From positions 1-47,936 of the forward strand of contig JALJEE010002015.1 in assembly GCA_023231475.1 (NCBI GenBank): 47,936 bases of DNA, read 5' to 3'. Source of the DNA: Seison nebaliae. Lineage: Eukaryota > Rotifera > Pararotatoria > Seisonacea > Seisonidae. The notes under the pieces are model-generated. The model saw only the letters and a list, made by a program, of their open reading frames with translations, ran no database searches and was not told the origin of the DNA. Positions 11,551 to 24,177 of this stretch are shown piece after piece. The position numbers and the translations under genes are program-made. Position 1 is the stretch's first letter. Every line of letters begins with the position of its first letter.

Positions 11551-12297
11551 TTACTTCAATTTCTCTTGTTTATCCTTTTCCTCCTTCTCCAATTTTCCCT
11601 TCATTTTCTTATCATTCCTCGCTTTCTTGATCAAGTTGAAGGCATATGCTCCTCGTTCACTCTCTTTCTTCGTTATCTTTTTCTACACATATACACATTT
11701 GAAATGAATGACAAACAATGAAATCGACTAACCGTTCCTTGGAAAACTTGGTTGTCTTTCGTAATCGGTACGATTACTTTGGAAACCGTGTTCTCCATAT
11801 CGACATCCATAGCCTAACAATAAGATGAAATGAGAGAGAATTGAAAAAATAAACATCTTGTTTCTTCTTCTTCGGTAAAACGGTGACTCGATTCATATAT
11901 TCTGTCAATCTCTCTTTGTTTTTCTCAAACGATTCCATCGATTTATTACGACGACGTAAATCGACAGAAATACCGATAGTTTGCGCATATCTCCAATGAA
12001 GACCAACTGCCTTTAATTCGTCCATAGTGAATCCACGTCCTAATCTCTGACGTGAATTGTAACGTTGAGATGGACAATGAACTGCCGGTTTCATTTTGTT
12101 GACCGGACAAGGATTCATTCGTTTCACCTTTTCCACTCGTTTATCATGACGGCGCTTCTTTCGTGCAGGTTGATTGAACCATGTTTTCACAAATCTTCAA
12201 TAAAATTGAAAAGAAAATTTAAAGAATCAAAAATTAACCGTTGCCAATCTTTGTGGAAATGTCCATTTGGTATTATGTTATTACCTTTTGGCGCCAT
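11551..12297 (-). CDS. RPL13: 60S ribosomal protein L13 (eL13)
   Basis: Four exons (12297-12239, 12194-11855, 11813-11733, 11682-11551) give 203 residues, close to the usual 205-215. The N-terminus MAPKGNNIIPN..HFHKDWQR, then VKTWFNQPARKKRR, is diagnostic of eL13. RLGRGFTMDEL and the TIGISVDLRRRNKSMES block follow. The C-terminus is Lys/Glu rich. The protein is a structural component of the large cytoplasmic ribosomal subunit. The introns are 44, 41 and 50 bp. Codon use resembles that of its neighbours. Parts of the middle (for example NPCPVNKMKPAVHCPS) are unusually divergent, which suggests a fast-evolving lineage. An AATAAA follows the stop on the same strand. The gene lies 320 bp downstream of the SFSWAP-like gene in the same orientation. 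Confidence 0.95.
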
Positions 12298-12616
12298 ATA
12301 TTCTGATACTTAAAAAATGACAAAAATTCTATGTGATAGAAATAGCAAATGATTAAGATACCTCTCAGCAATAAGATACAAAGCAATATTGCAAACAATG
12401 GTTGTTGTTGTTAGCAAGCTTAAAAATTTAAATTAATTCAAATGTCTAAATCATTTTCTTTCTTTCTATTCTCAACATAAAATTTCAGTCTTTTGAGAAA
12501 AAATTATGTAAAATCAATTTAACTTTCGATCATTTTTTCAATAATTTTCAATAAAATGAAATTAAAAACGAAAATTTTAATTAACAAAAATTAAAAGAAA
12601 AACATAAGAAATATAT

Positions 12617-14510
12617 TCAATTATTGGAAGTTTGGAAACAAATTCTTTTCGTGATATTATGAGCACGTTCGTAAGCCAATCGTTTCCTCTCGTTACTTTT
12701 CTCCTTTTCATGTTCATCTGCCGCTGCTAGTACAATGTCTGTGATGGATTTGAAACATTCTTCATTATCAGTTCGATTGATTATAGGACTCGATATTTTC
12801 GTCGTCTATTTGATATATGATTAATTTAATGGAAGAATGAGGAATAATAAACGGCAGAATATTTCTTCAATTTCTCTTGATAGTAGTTGTGGAAAGGATG
12901 ATTGAATCTTAAAAATTCATATTTCATATCTCGATTATCTTCGGAGAAAAGTAATTTCTAATTTGAGAATTAGAGAAGAAATAAAAAAAAAATATAATTA
13001 ACTTCTTCATGAGATTTACCTTTGTTAGAAATTAGTTGAGCTATGGAATCGATGAATGGTTGAGTATCAGGAGTTGGTGGTATCAGATGTTTTGTATTTG
13101 GTAGTCGGATAGTCTCCTGTAAATTATTCAATAACTTCCCATATGATGTGGAAGTTATATCGATTTTATTTTGATCTTCAATTGTTGATGAAATTGGTTT
13201 CTCTCCAAATAATTTCGATTTTAATTCTTCAAAAGAAATTATTTGAAGAATAATTTTGATTAGTCGATAGAAACAATGGAGTTCGATATAAGACGAGGAA
13301 AGAAATCGGAAATATTTATTCTCCTTTTGTCTCAGTTTGAGTAATAATTCAAATTGTGTTAAAGTTCCATGAGATGTCTTCCGCCATGAATCTTTCTCTT
13401 CCTTCACTACCGTATCAGCTGTTTTCATCAATATTTCTAACTCTTTACGACAGATGATTGGAAGACATTCACATTTCAGATTATGTTCTTTCAATAGACA
13501 ATGGAAAGTTTCCGGATATTTATAATCAGTTTCTACTTCTTCATTTCTCTCTTTCAATTTATCATAATCGAACGGTATTTCGTTCACTATTCTTCGATTT
13601 TTCTCATGATCTAATTTGAAAATTATTGAGAAATTAATTTGAAGTTAATGACATTTAAACTAAAATTTAACTTTCATCATAATCATCATCATTTTGTTGT
13701 GATTTGTTAATTGAATTTAGTATTCGGTAATAATCGGCGTATCTCTCTCCATCGAATTGTGAATCAGTTTCGTTAGTTCGGAAGGAATTGTCGAGACGTT
13801 CAACATCCTCCAACTTCAATTGATGACGACAATCAAATCTATAACGATCAGTTTCCGAGAGGGAAGGGAGATAAGAAGAAAATGAAATTTTATTTGGAAA
13901 GATGGTGAAAGAGAGAAAGAAAGTTTTGAGAAATGATTTAGAATAGATTTATACTTCCTGTTCAAATATTGGTTTGGTGAGAATGTGATGGAATGAATCA
14001 TCATCAATTATATTTCCATTAAAATCATCATTCTAAATCCTCCAATCTAAAATATTGGTCCGAATATCGTTTCCTTAATTGGAATTCATCTGAATATTTT
14101 CAGACGACCGAAAATGTTATTTTTTAAATTAATTTTATATAAATAATTTCAAAATGTTTCAACGAGAAATATGATAAAATTTATTATGTGGACGGAGATG
14201 TTGGAGAATCGTTTATTTATTTGGAATAACATTGGATTAGAGAAGAGAATGAATGATATTCAAATTATTTGTAAAATACTCACCTATCCAATAAAATGGA
14301 ATCGTCTTCGGTCCAAGGAAGTAACTGGGAAGAATAATCGAAATATTTCTCATGTTCGTCGTTCGTCAAAAGCGGCACATTCTTCCCTTCAATACTCAAA
14401 TTCATATCGCCCATCAGTTCTGATGGAGGTGAATTAATGAAACTTTTAATGTCGTCTCCTAGAAAGAGGGGGAAAGTTGAGAAAATAGAGAATTGGACAG
14501 AAAAAGACAT
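12617..14510 (-). CDS. SFSWAP-type splicing regulator with a single SURP domain
   Basis: Exons 14510-14284, 13838-13672, 13610-13003, 12957-12853 and 12805-12617 give 431 residues. The N-terminal part matches the DRY_EERY domain of suppressor-of-white-apricot proteins: QLLPWTEDDSILLDRFDCRH, then a DGERYADYY core. Exons 3-4 encode a SURP module (PFIDSIAQLISNKG, then YEFLRFNHPFHNYYQEKL) that resembles the first SURP of SFSWAP. Family members regulate alternative splicing in the nucleus and normally have two SURP domains and an RS tail; here the protein ends 67 residues after the SURP with a short charged helix. The start is uncertain. Just inside the frame a CTTTCTAG sits before GAGACGAC and looks like a splice acceptor, so the true first exon may lie further upstream. 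Confidence 0.85.
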
Positions 14511-15223
14511 CTTATTCTCTCATACTCTTACTTCAAATAATTTCTCATTTATTCATTATTTGAAATTTATTGATTGGACATTCTCATCATCGGATTAATT
14601 GGAACACGACAGATTGGATGAAAATTAAATGTGAATAATATGTGAAATGAGTCAATGTCATTTGTGTGATGGAAAATTGGGTAGATAATTTTATTAGGAA
14701 ATTTTTCTTTTTTCAGATTGTTTATCATCTTTGGAGAATTAGAGGAAAGACAAGTAGGATTTGTAATAAGAAAACGAGAGAGAGAGAGAGAGAGCGATCT
14801 CGAGAGAGAGAGAGAGATGGAGAAAAGGAAGTTATTTTTAAAGAGAATTTTTTTCTTTCATAAAAAATTTCAAATTTTAAGCTTATCTCTTCAAAGAATT
14901 GAGTAGTTTCACGGATAAATAAATAATCATGTTTTCCCTCACTCCGCCAATGTGAAGGAGAAATTTCAATGAAACTTTACTCATACACACTGTGCTACAT
15001 ATGTTATATCAAATACTCATTCATCGATGATGGTAAAGTGATTGAGAGTTGTTGACAATTGAATTGATGAGGAGGATCTCGTGGCGGAAAATTTTCTGTT
15101 CATCATATTTGTTAACGATTATTAATTTAACTTTCATGTTAACAAGAAGGGAGAAGTTGATGAATAGTTAAGATTTAGGAGAAATTAAATAAAATCATCA
15201 TGTGGTGAGGAGAAAGTGACGTC
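14511..15223. other. Divergent promoter region with GA microsatellite
   Basis: This 0.7 kb lies between the SFSWAP-like gene (minus) and the ankyrin gene (plus) and must hold both promoters. It contains an imperfect GA tract at 14776-14818 split by CGATCTC. GA tracts are common in invertebrate promoters (GAGA-factor-like sites), but function here is inference. A first exon of the SFSWAP-like gene could also lie here. Confidence 0.5.
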
Positions 15224-18200
15224 ATGAATTTAACAATGAAAAGAAAATCTTTAAAATTAAAATTGGACAAAGTGAAGAATGAGATGAATGTTCGGAATTC
15301 TCAAGGTTTACCAACTACATCTTCCAATAATAACAACAATAATAATAATAATAATAAGGAATTATTAAACGAATGGAATTCATTACCGACAATTCATCGT
15401 GCAATTTATCGGAAATATTCGGTGAAAGAATTGGAGAAATTAATTGAGAATGATGGAAATCTTTTCGATTATGATCATCAGAGACGAACGTGTTTACATG
15501 TGGCAATTGAGGAATCGTCATCAGACGAAGTGATCAATTGGATACTTCGGAAAGGATTGAGAATAAATGCAAAGGAGCGACTTCATCTCGCCACTCCATT
15601 ACATTTGGCATGTCGTATGAATAATGTGGATGGAGTTCGTTGCCTTATTCAATGTTCTGTTGATGTGGCATTAAATGGTGAACAATCGAATTATCCAAAA
15701 ACTTCATTAATCGACTTTTCAGCGCGTGATGATATGATGAGAACATGTGCACACATTTGTGCACTAAATACTAATTCGGTGGAATGTCTCAAATTGATTT
15801 TGGAATCGTCGAATATCGTTCTGGAACAGAATGATCAGAATGGAATGTTACCATTCCATTTAGCCACTTTGAATGGATCGATCGATGTCATTCGATATTT
15901 GATGACATATAATCCCAATGGAGAACAATTTATTCAAATGGATAATTCAAATAATACACCACTTCATTTAGCCGCGTGGAATGGAAACGTTGAAATGATT
16001 CGTTGTCTCTTCGCAGATGAGAACGAATTGATTGTGAAGAGTTTAATTATGAGAAATAGTTTCGGTTATAATCCTATTCATATCAGTATCATTCATCAAT
16101 ATGGTGATGTGACGAATTTACTTCTGAAATATTATGATGTTTATTATTCATCAATGCCATCATTCACTCCTCTATCTCTCGAAAGTCCTGAAAATGATCA
16201 AACAATTTCCATCACCTCAAATATCGATATCAATGATTTATTGACAGATGATGGTTTAAGTCTCCTCCATTTGATCACTCTCAATTATTCGAATAGATTT
16301 CTGGAGAAACTTCAAGAAGAAAACAGTGAGATAGATGAAATTAATCAGAAGGAATATAATCCGTTTGAATTGTCATCTGATAATTGTGAAATGATGGACA
16401 AGTATGAGAACATGATATTACATTACATTTCCTTCTCGACAACAGACGCCATATTTGAGGAGGAGCAAATGAGAGATGTTAATTCGTCTCATTCAATTGA
16501 ATCGTCAACGGGAAGTCTCTTCCATTTCATTATTTCTAAATTGAGCAAATTGAAAATTTTGAAAAAATGTCTCCTTCATCACAATCGCAATGGATTCAAT
16601 CCTATTCTTTTAGCAGTGGCAAATGGGAATCTGAAGATGATGGATCATCTTTTGAAAATATTGAACGTTCTACTACTCTCCAACACTGACGATGACGATG
16701 ACGATGGTGACGATGATGGAATCGATTTAATTGACAAAGCTTTGACAAATTCTTTGACGAATGAGAATATTTTACATGTGGCAGTCAATTTCCATCATAT
16801 TCACATCGTCAAATATGTTTGTGGAGAATTGATGAGTGGTGATATTGAGTTGGACAATCGACTACTCATCAAATTTCAATGTCTTCTCTCTGAATTTTGT
16901 TTCCAAGGATTTCTTCCCATTCACATTTCAATTCTTCAATTGGATGTCGAATTATTGGACTATCTTCTTCATTATATGTTCTCTCATCTCGATACCACTG
17001 ATCGTGATATAGACATTCTATTTCCTGACAATTCCGATCGAACAATTTTGCATGTTGCAGCCGTTACGGGAGATATGAATTGTATGGATAGAATGAGAGA
17101 ATATTTATTAAATTTAATGAAAGATGAACGATTCTCATTGACTTTCTGGGATGTGTTCTCTCGTCAAGATATTTGTGAGAACACTTTCCTTCATTATGCC
17201 ATTGGAAAATTTGAAGAATTCGATTATATTCTTCAACGATTTCTCGAATTACTCGAATCGACTCCTCAATTGAAAGAATTGATCAAATTGAAAAATTGTC
17301 ATGGGACGACTGTTTACTCACTCGCTTCTTATTTTGATACGAGTGACGGTTATCTTTTAGATTATTTCCATTTTCATGTGAATGAATTGATGTTGGAACG
17401 AGATGTGAGAGGTCGTTCCCCTTTACATTATGCCGTTTTCTCAGATAATGTGGCATTCTATTATCATTTGAAACGAATGTATTTCGGGAATAATTTCAAT
17501 TCGATCATTTTCCATCTTTTATCGATCGAAGGTGATGTATCTCCATTCCATCTGATGGCAATTCTTGATAATGACGCTCTTCTTAAATTAATCACATCCG
17601 AATGTTCCATTGATTTCTCCAAATATATCATGTCCAATCGAATGTCATTAACATCGATACCCGTCAATCTTGTCGATTTAAATAATACCGGAATGGAATG
17701 TTCGTTGATGACATCTGCATTCGAATTATCAATTCTTGTCAATTCTATAACAGTCTCTCTCTTTTTCTTCCAATTTATGAGTAGATGGATATCTGATAAT
17801 TCTTTCCTCGCCAATCGATATGAGATAGTTGAGGAAGATGCTTATAATCTTCTTCATTTCATTTCTTTTAATGGTTCACCTCAATTATTATCCGAATATA
17901 ATACATTTCCTTCATTACAAATGAAATTTAATCATATTCTCTCCACCGATCAATTTGGTCGAACACCTTTCATTCTCGCTTGTGAATGTCAACATCCAAT
18001 CGAATTTTATGAGAAATATCTGGAAATGATTAATCAATTTGAAGAGAACAATAAATCGACTATCAAAATATCAGAAATAATTTCTGATGATAATGCCAAT
18101 TCATCCTCTCTATTTCGAGCAGTTATATTATCCAATGAAGATTTATCAAATTTTCTCTTATATCATCATCCTTCACTTCTTCTTCAACGAGACAATAATG

Positions 18201-19516
18201 GACGAACTTTATTACATTATGCATTTCTCACACAATCTAATTTACCAATATCCATCATTGAACGTTGGTGTGAGGAAGTAGAATCGATGAAAGTCTCATT
18301 AAATGATCACAATAACATTTCTCCATTCATTTGTTTATTAAGAAATAAACATTTGAGAGAAGATAAACAAATCGTAAATTTCTTATCAGAATTATTGGAA
18401 AAATTTAAATTTCTACAAAATCATCTACTTATCAATCATCAATCATCATCATCATCATCATCTACCAAATTGGAATTACATGAATCATGTCTCCTCAATG
18501 ACAATGACATGTTCGACCTCTTCCGAAAATATGTTCAATCGACAAATCTCCTTCAAATTAAAGATGAAAAAGGACGATCGATTTTACATTCTGCCACAAT
18601 CAACGGAAATGTTGAACAATTTAAAAAACTATCTGGACAATTCATGAAAGAGAAAGATGTGGATGATGATAAAGATAATTTTGGTCGAACATATTTAATG
18701 CATTCATTGTACAAGAATCACAAAGAACTGACTCAATATCTTTTGGAAGAAAATGCTAATCCATTCCTACAAGACAATTCTGGTAATACTTCTCTTCATT
18801 ATTCGGTGGAATATGGAGAAGATGAATTCCTTTCCATTTTCCTTATTATGAATTGTGTGAAACATATTTCCTCATATTCCGAGACAAAAACTCAAATTCT
18901 GCCAAATTCTCAACGAACATCTTTATGGAATTACCTCAGTTGTCTATTAAGTCTTTCACGATCGTCAGATGGGAAAACGTTAAAATTTCTCATTTTTTCT
19001 AAAAATTCTTTCAATTTTTTCATATTTCCAGACCGTTACATATAGCAACTGAAAGAAATCTACCTCGTGTCGTTAGAGAATTAGTGAGATGTGGTTCAAA
19101 TATTTGGGCAATAGACAAAAAAAGTTTCTTTCTCTTGTCGACTGAGTGTTTACAGAATTTGTTTATTATTTAAATCAGATCGAATTCCACTTCATTGTTG
19201 TGGAATTGGTGAAGAATTGACGAATGAAGAAAAAGTGAAATGCCAATCAATAGTACGAAGGTTAACAGACGCAATTGTGTATCAATCGACAGTAGCAAGT
19301 ATGAGAATGAAATGCGTTAAATCGAAGGACAATCAACCATTATTTGACGGTGAAGAGGAAGATGATATTCGGAGGATGATGGAATATTTCCCTAATTATT
19401 TTCAACAAATATATTTCATTTTGGGCAACCAAAATAAAAATGGAATTTCCCATGATTGTTTTGATAATGATCTGATGATTACAAATTCGAGTTTTATTTT
19501 CGACGAATCATTCTGA
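15224..19516 (+). CDS. Giant ankyrin-repeat protein of the ANKRD28/44/52 (PP6 regulatory subunit) type
   Basis: Three exons (15224-18978, 19032-19123, 19179-19516) encode 1394 residues; the introns are 53 and 55 bp. A poly-Asn tract near residue 40 is followed by a TIHRAIYR start and ankyrin repeats to near the end, recognisable by TPLHLA, TCLHVA, RTLLHYAF and SPLHYAV cores. Spacing of the first repeats parallels ANKRD28, which scaffolds protein phosphatase 6 and has about 26 repeats in about 1050 residues. Many repeats here are expanded by inserts (an Asp-rich run near 16690, a Ser run near 18446). Splicing restores the PLHIA repeat across the first junction and RIPLHCC across the second, which supports the model. 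The C-terminal 100 residues resemble nothing I know. Another ankyrin scaffold family is possible. Confidence 0.85.
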
Positions 19517-19571
19517 TTCATTTTACGAAGTTCATTTGCCATTCCGTTTTATTACTAATCACGAATTGGGA

Positions 19572-19577
19572 AATAAA
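19572..19577 (+). terminator. Probable polyadenylation signal of the ankyrin gene
   Basis: AATAAA lies 56 bp past the stop codon of the ankyrin-repeat gene, on the coding strand. Confidence 0.5.
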
Positions 19578-21365
19578 TTTCTTTTAATGATAATTTAACA
19601 ATTTATTTATTTTTATTTATTCATTCATATAAGAATCCTCTTTGTTTAATCGGTTGTAAATAAACGTGATAATTCCACTCACTTCATTCTTATATTAATA
19701 ATTATATTATTTGAAATGTCGATTTTTCCATCAATTTTATTTTATTTGATTTTATTGATAAGATAAAATACGAATTCGGGAAATTCTAATTATTAAATTG
19801 ATCGTAATAAATGTTAATTTATCTAATATAACGTTCTTCAAAAGTTAATACGTACTATTAAGTTTTGACTTTTTTTCAAATTCTCAAATTCAAATCTACA
19901 TTTTAGGACGAAATTATTTTTCTTCATAAAAAGATAAAGTGAGTAAACTGACAAGAAAAAGAACTACATCGATAATTTGGTAATAGTTTAATATTCAACT
20001 TAACAATGTTAAGTTAACATTGACAGATATCTTAGAAGTAATACTACATATATAGTAATATTTATATATATATATATATATACGTATAGGCATATAGGAC
20101 ATGTTCGAATTGTGATTGTTAAACGTTCCGTGGAATTTATCTCGGATGCATTTACGAATGGTATTTCTATGGAGGATTGATTTCGATCATTTGTTATAGT
20201 GTCTACCGATTCGTGAATTGGTTCTTTTTAATGGTTTTCCGGTTTAAGAAGACATTGTATATTGAATGGATCCATTAGCGATTGTTAAACCGTGAGAATA
20301 TTAAAAGAACATATAAGGAATATAAGGACCTATAATAAAATCAAAGAATTAATTATATGGTGAATGGAGAAGTATTGGCTTTCTCATTTAGCGAACAAAT
20401 AAAAGAGCTAATTTGCATTTTGTCGATTCATGATTATTTAAATGAATATCAAACTAATTTTTTTTGAATATGAGCAGAAGATAAGGTGTGCAGTTCTTAG
20501 AACGAAGTGACATCAGAAAATTGACGGAACTACTTATGCGTTGGATAATATATAACAATAAATATAAAAAAAATTTCCTATTTTCATTTTACTCTTCGAA
20601 ATTTATTTTGTTTTCAATTTAATGAGAAATGGAACTTTGATACGTACATAAAAGGAAAATTTTTCTATTGTTTAACATCAACTGTTAATGTGATTAAGTG
20701 AATAAGAAAATACTTGAACTAATGAGAGCATAAAAGAAGTTGAAATAATTGTGGATAGTAAAATTGATATTAGTGTTGTATAATCCCTTGACATTTGTGG
20801 AGATAACTGTTATGTAAAAATTTGGAGTGAATGCATGAGAGTATGCATGATTAATCGTGAATAGTACATATGGAGGAATAACTGAAGTAGTTCATGCGTA
20901 TATGCGCGAATGTGAAATAGAAGGAAACAATCGTAGAAAAGGAGAAGGTATTTCTTTCGAAATTGGAGAGAAAGGAGCTGATGGGTGGACAGGAAGATTA
21001 AGTGTTATGTAGGGAATTTGATCATTCCATAAATATTTAGGAATTCCATCATTTCATCTACTGAAATTATTATATGTTGATGAGGGGAGAAACGAAAGGA
21101 GTTTAAGCGGAACACATAGACACATTTATTGTGCACATATCGTGCACGATAGATCCAAATGTGTTTTTTTCTTCCTCATCACGACCTAGTCATCACTATC
21201 CTTCTCTTCTTTCCGTGCCATCTAATAATGTTGACCAAAGATGAAATGAAGAAACAATAAAAATAATGTAATGTAATAATAATATTGAAAGAATTTTAAT
21301 AATGTTAGATGAATGTTACTTTTCAGGCTGTATCTTTTCATCAACATGTCCCTGTCCGGTTGTAG

Positions 21366-21587
21366 ATGAGTAAAAAAATCGATGTTTCACTTTCTTCCTC
21401 CAATTCGTTTCCTTCATTTTCCTTTCCATTTCTTCCAAGTTCAATGGAAACGGAAACTCAGTTTATTTCAGCTCATTCCTCCCAACACAATCCACACACA
21501 TCGACATCTGATTACATCGGTTCTTCATTAACAAGTTGTGACGTTTTCTGCAGCAAACGAAGAAGACGAATATCCAAATTGTTTTAA
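21366..21587 (+). CDS. Possible small or terminal exon, unrecognised
   Basis: A 73-residue frame with Ser/Phe/Pro-rich start, a His/Thr/Ser middle and a basic end (CSKRRRRISK) shows codon use like true genes nearby. It is preceded immediately by TTGTAG and 33 bp further by TTTTCAG, either of which could be a splice acceptor. I could not find a matching upstream exon. It may equally be a chance frame. Confidence 0.25.
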   Translation: MSKKIDVSLSSSNSFPSFSFPFLPSSMETETQFISAHSSQHNPHTSTSDYIGSSLTSCDVFCSKRRRRISKLF

Positions 21588-23136
21588 TCAACTTCAATCC
21601 TCTACGTTTCGTTGATGATTGGACAAATTTAATTTGACTCTTCGCCTTTACATCGTCACAAAACATTTCCATGATTCGATTAACTATTCTCTAATCATGC
21701 TCTTCACAATTTAAGTCATGGGAATGACGAATGAGTAATTGTTTTTTGGAGCGGAAGGCGTATAGTATTCAATTAATTATCTCCATATCTTATGTATTAA
21801 AAGTTGTTTGATTCCATCGTATCCGATGGATTCGTCAACTGTCATAAAATGGAAATATTCGCTCCATCAATTGAGACACAATTTAGCAAGAACTATTAGA
21901 ATATTTATCTAATGTTATATTCTCATCATTCGTACGTACGTGTTACGTCACATGCCAATTAACATTAATATAGGAAATAATTTCTTGTTTCCTGTCTGAC
22001 TCTAAAAAGCATGACGATATGTATGTAAATAGAGCGATGTTGGTGCAATAGGAACATATATTTCCATTTTTAATGCAGTATCGTTTAAACCGGAATAATT
22101 GTCGTTTATGTGCTTAGATATAATCAAGGAAATAAAGAGATGTGAATGTCAGAAAATAAGGGAATTTTTTTTCTTATTGGCAGTACGAAAATCAATTTTT
22201 CCTATTTTTAGCGGGAGCAAATCTTTCCTCAACCCCCCTAAGGCACTCTCTTCGTATCTTATCGTTTATTTCGATAATATTTGTTTAATGAATCTTGTTT
22301 GATCATTGTGTGAAACTTCAAACTTTTCATAATTTATATTTCTCCCAAAAAATAAACATTCAAAAATCCATCGACCAAAATGTAAAATATATACAGATAT
22401 CCATTTCTCCCATTTTAAAGTTATATTTAAAGAAAATGAAAATTTTCAAAGAATTTATTGACCAAACTTCACTTCTTAACAATCCATTTTCTGATGAATG
22501 TTTTTGAATATATCTTAAATGGGAAATTCGATATAGTAAGCGAGAATTGAAGATGATGAGGAAAAAGAAAGGCCTAATGAAGAATTTTGTTTTGGCGGCA
22601 GTTTTCTTAAAAGGCCTTAATGAATTAATTTCATTAAGTTGTTGAGTTATCGGCATTAATGAGACTTTGCTTTTTGCTATATTATTTTTTGGGGAGGCAG
22701 TTCGAATAAGTGAAATTGGAAAGGACGACATGAATGTTTCAGGTCGATAACATGATTGGTAGACAAGGACAAATTGTCAAGAACATAATAAGAATTTTAA
22801 TCTAGCATTAGCTAATCTCTCTAGTAAAATGTGCAATGTTAAAGAGGAAGAATTTCTCGACTATAATTTTTCTTTATACACTTTCGCTAGAAGAATATTA
22901 TATATTTCGATTATTACATTATTTGACACTTCTATTGTACTAATTGAATTAAAATATTGGAATTTCGTGTGTAATAATACATCTTCTCTTGTTCACCAGA
23001 ATTGTTCTCGTTCAACTACCATGTAACAATATTCCACAACAATCGTAGGAGAACATACTAAGACACAATGGGATTTGGGGAATAAGAGGAAATTTGAAGT
23101 GCTACATCTCGTTCCACAGTCAATCGTCAACTTCTG

Positions 23137-23841
23137 ATGGATGAACATCAACTCATTCAACAATCCCCATCAGATGACGACAAGAGCGAATGTGTCAACC
23201 AAATCAACAAACCAGCAAGTGTAGAATTGTCAGAGCCTCATTCGGCATCATTAGTAAAACCGAATTCGAATAATGCTAATAATGAGCAGTATAATGTAGA
23301 AGAATTTCTTCCAATTCTACCAAAGACAATGTCAGAGAATAATCCTGAAAAAGTAGGAAAGAAGAAGAAAGCTCGACAACATACGAAAAAATCGGAGAGC
23401 AAACAAAACAGCAAAAAGAAGAAGAAAAAGAAAAAAAAAAAAACTGGTATGGAAAATTCCGATCCGAATGATACAAATACTGGACAACAAAAAACACAAT
23501 TAGATGATGTTGACGATGAGGAAATGTTACGATCTTATGCCGTAACTTCAATCAAAACTAACGAAATAAAACGGAAAATGATAAGTAAGTTGGTTGGTGC
23601 CGTTTGTATTATCATGTTCGCTACCTGTTTCGCCATTGTCATCATCTCATTGCGAGTCTCTTCCAAAATCGATGAATTAGGTTTCCTTTATTTTATTGTC
23701 TATGATATTTTACATTTGATTGTAGTCCGTCGAAACGGTAATATGAACCATTTTAAATTTATGCCAGATCAGTCAACTGTATTCCAATTTGGTAATTATT
23801 CTTCCATCAACTCAACAACTAATCAAGTGACCGGTGTCTAA
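23137..23841 (+). CDS. Small single-pass membrane protein with poly-lysine region, unrecognised
   Basis: Two exons (23137-23680, 23726-23841) give 219 residues. Residues 1-148 are hydrophilic with a basic stretch containing a run of ten or more Lys (about residues 93-102). Residues 151-172 are a strong hydrophobic span (LVGAVCIIMFATCFAIVIIS). About 47 residues follow, with potential N-glycosylation sites (NYSS, NSTT). With no signal peptide and a Lys-rich N-side, a type II topology is likely (inference). The 45 bp intron starts GTTTCC and ends TTGTAG, is a multiple of three and has no stop, so retained message would add 15 mostly hydrophobic residues. No family is recognised. The gene converges on the small secreted protein gene at 24178. 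Confidence 0.65.
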   Translation: MDEHQLIQQSPSDDDKSECVNQINKPASVELSEPHSASLVKPNSNNANNEQYNVEEFLPILPKTMSENNPEKVGKKKKARQHTKKSESKQNSKKKKKKKKKKTGMENSDPNDTNTGQQKTQLDDVDDEEMLRSYAVTSIKTNEIKRKMISKLVGAVCIIMFATCFAIVIISLRVSSKIDELGFLYFIVYDILHLIVVRRNGNMNHFKFMPDQSTVFQFGNYSSINSTTNQVTGV

Positions 23842-24096
23842 TCTACTACTAACTCATCACCTTCTATCCATTTTCAACTTTATATTTTCTATTTATCTTC
23901 AAAGAAATTTTTTTACCTTCACTTACAATTTTTATCATTTTTTATACGATCAAATGTAAATCTTCATCAAATTAATGGAATTAATTTTTTTATTTAACTA
24001 TCATGTCCCTTAGAATGAACAAAAAGAAATTATAATTTCAATTTACTATAGTCAAAAAAACAATTAGACCGAAATGACCAAAATTGGCGTTTTTAA

Positions 24097-24117
24097 AATA
24101 AAAACTTCTTCTTTATT
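24097..24117. terminator. Facing polyadenylation signals of two convergent genes
   Basis: A plus-strand AATAAA (24097-24102) lies 256 bp past the stop of the membrane-protein gene. A minus-strand AATAAA (24117-24112) lies 61 bp past the stop of the small secreted-protein gene. They are only 9 bp apart, so the two transcripts probably overlap at their 3' ends. Confidence 0.4.
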
Positions 24118-24177
24118 TTTTCGAGATGACAAGCAAAAATGAAATTACAATAAATTAAATATGTCTCCTAAGTATTC

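Larger units (their letters stand above)
19517..23136. other. Long AT-rich spacer
   Basis: This holds 3.6 kb with no well-supported gene. An AATAAA at 19572-19577 probably ends the ankyrin transcript. A TA repeat occurs at about 20063-20084. One possible terminal exon is listed separately at 21366. The last few hundred bases should include the promoter of the gene starting at 23137. Confidence 0.5.

Noticed and set aside
17464-17814. 116-codon minus-strand frame inside the ankyrin gene
   Set aside because: It is a shadow of a strongly coding plus-strand exon with clear ankyrin repeats.
22099-22731. Several 60-120 codon frames on both strands
   Set aside because: Phe/Ile/Lys-rich translations typical of AT-rich non-coding DNA; none shows a motif or linked exon.
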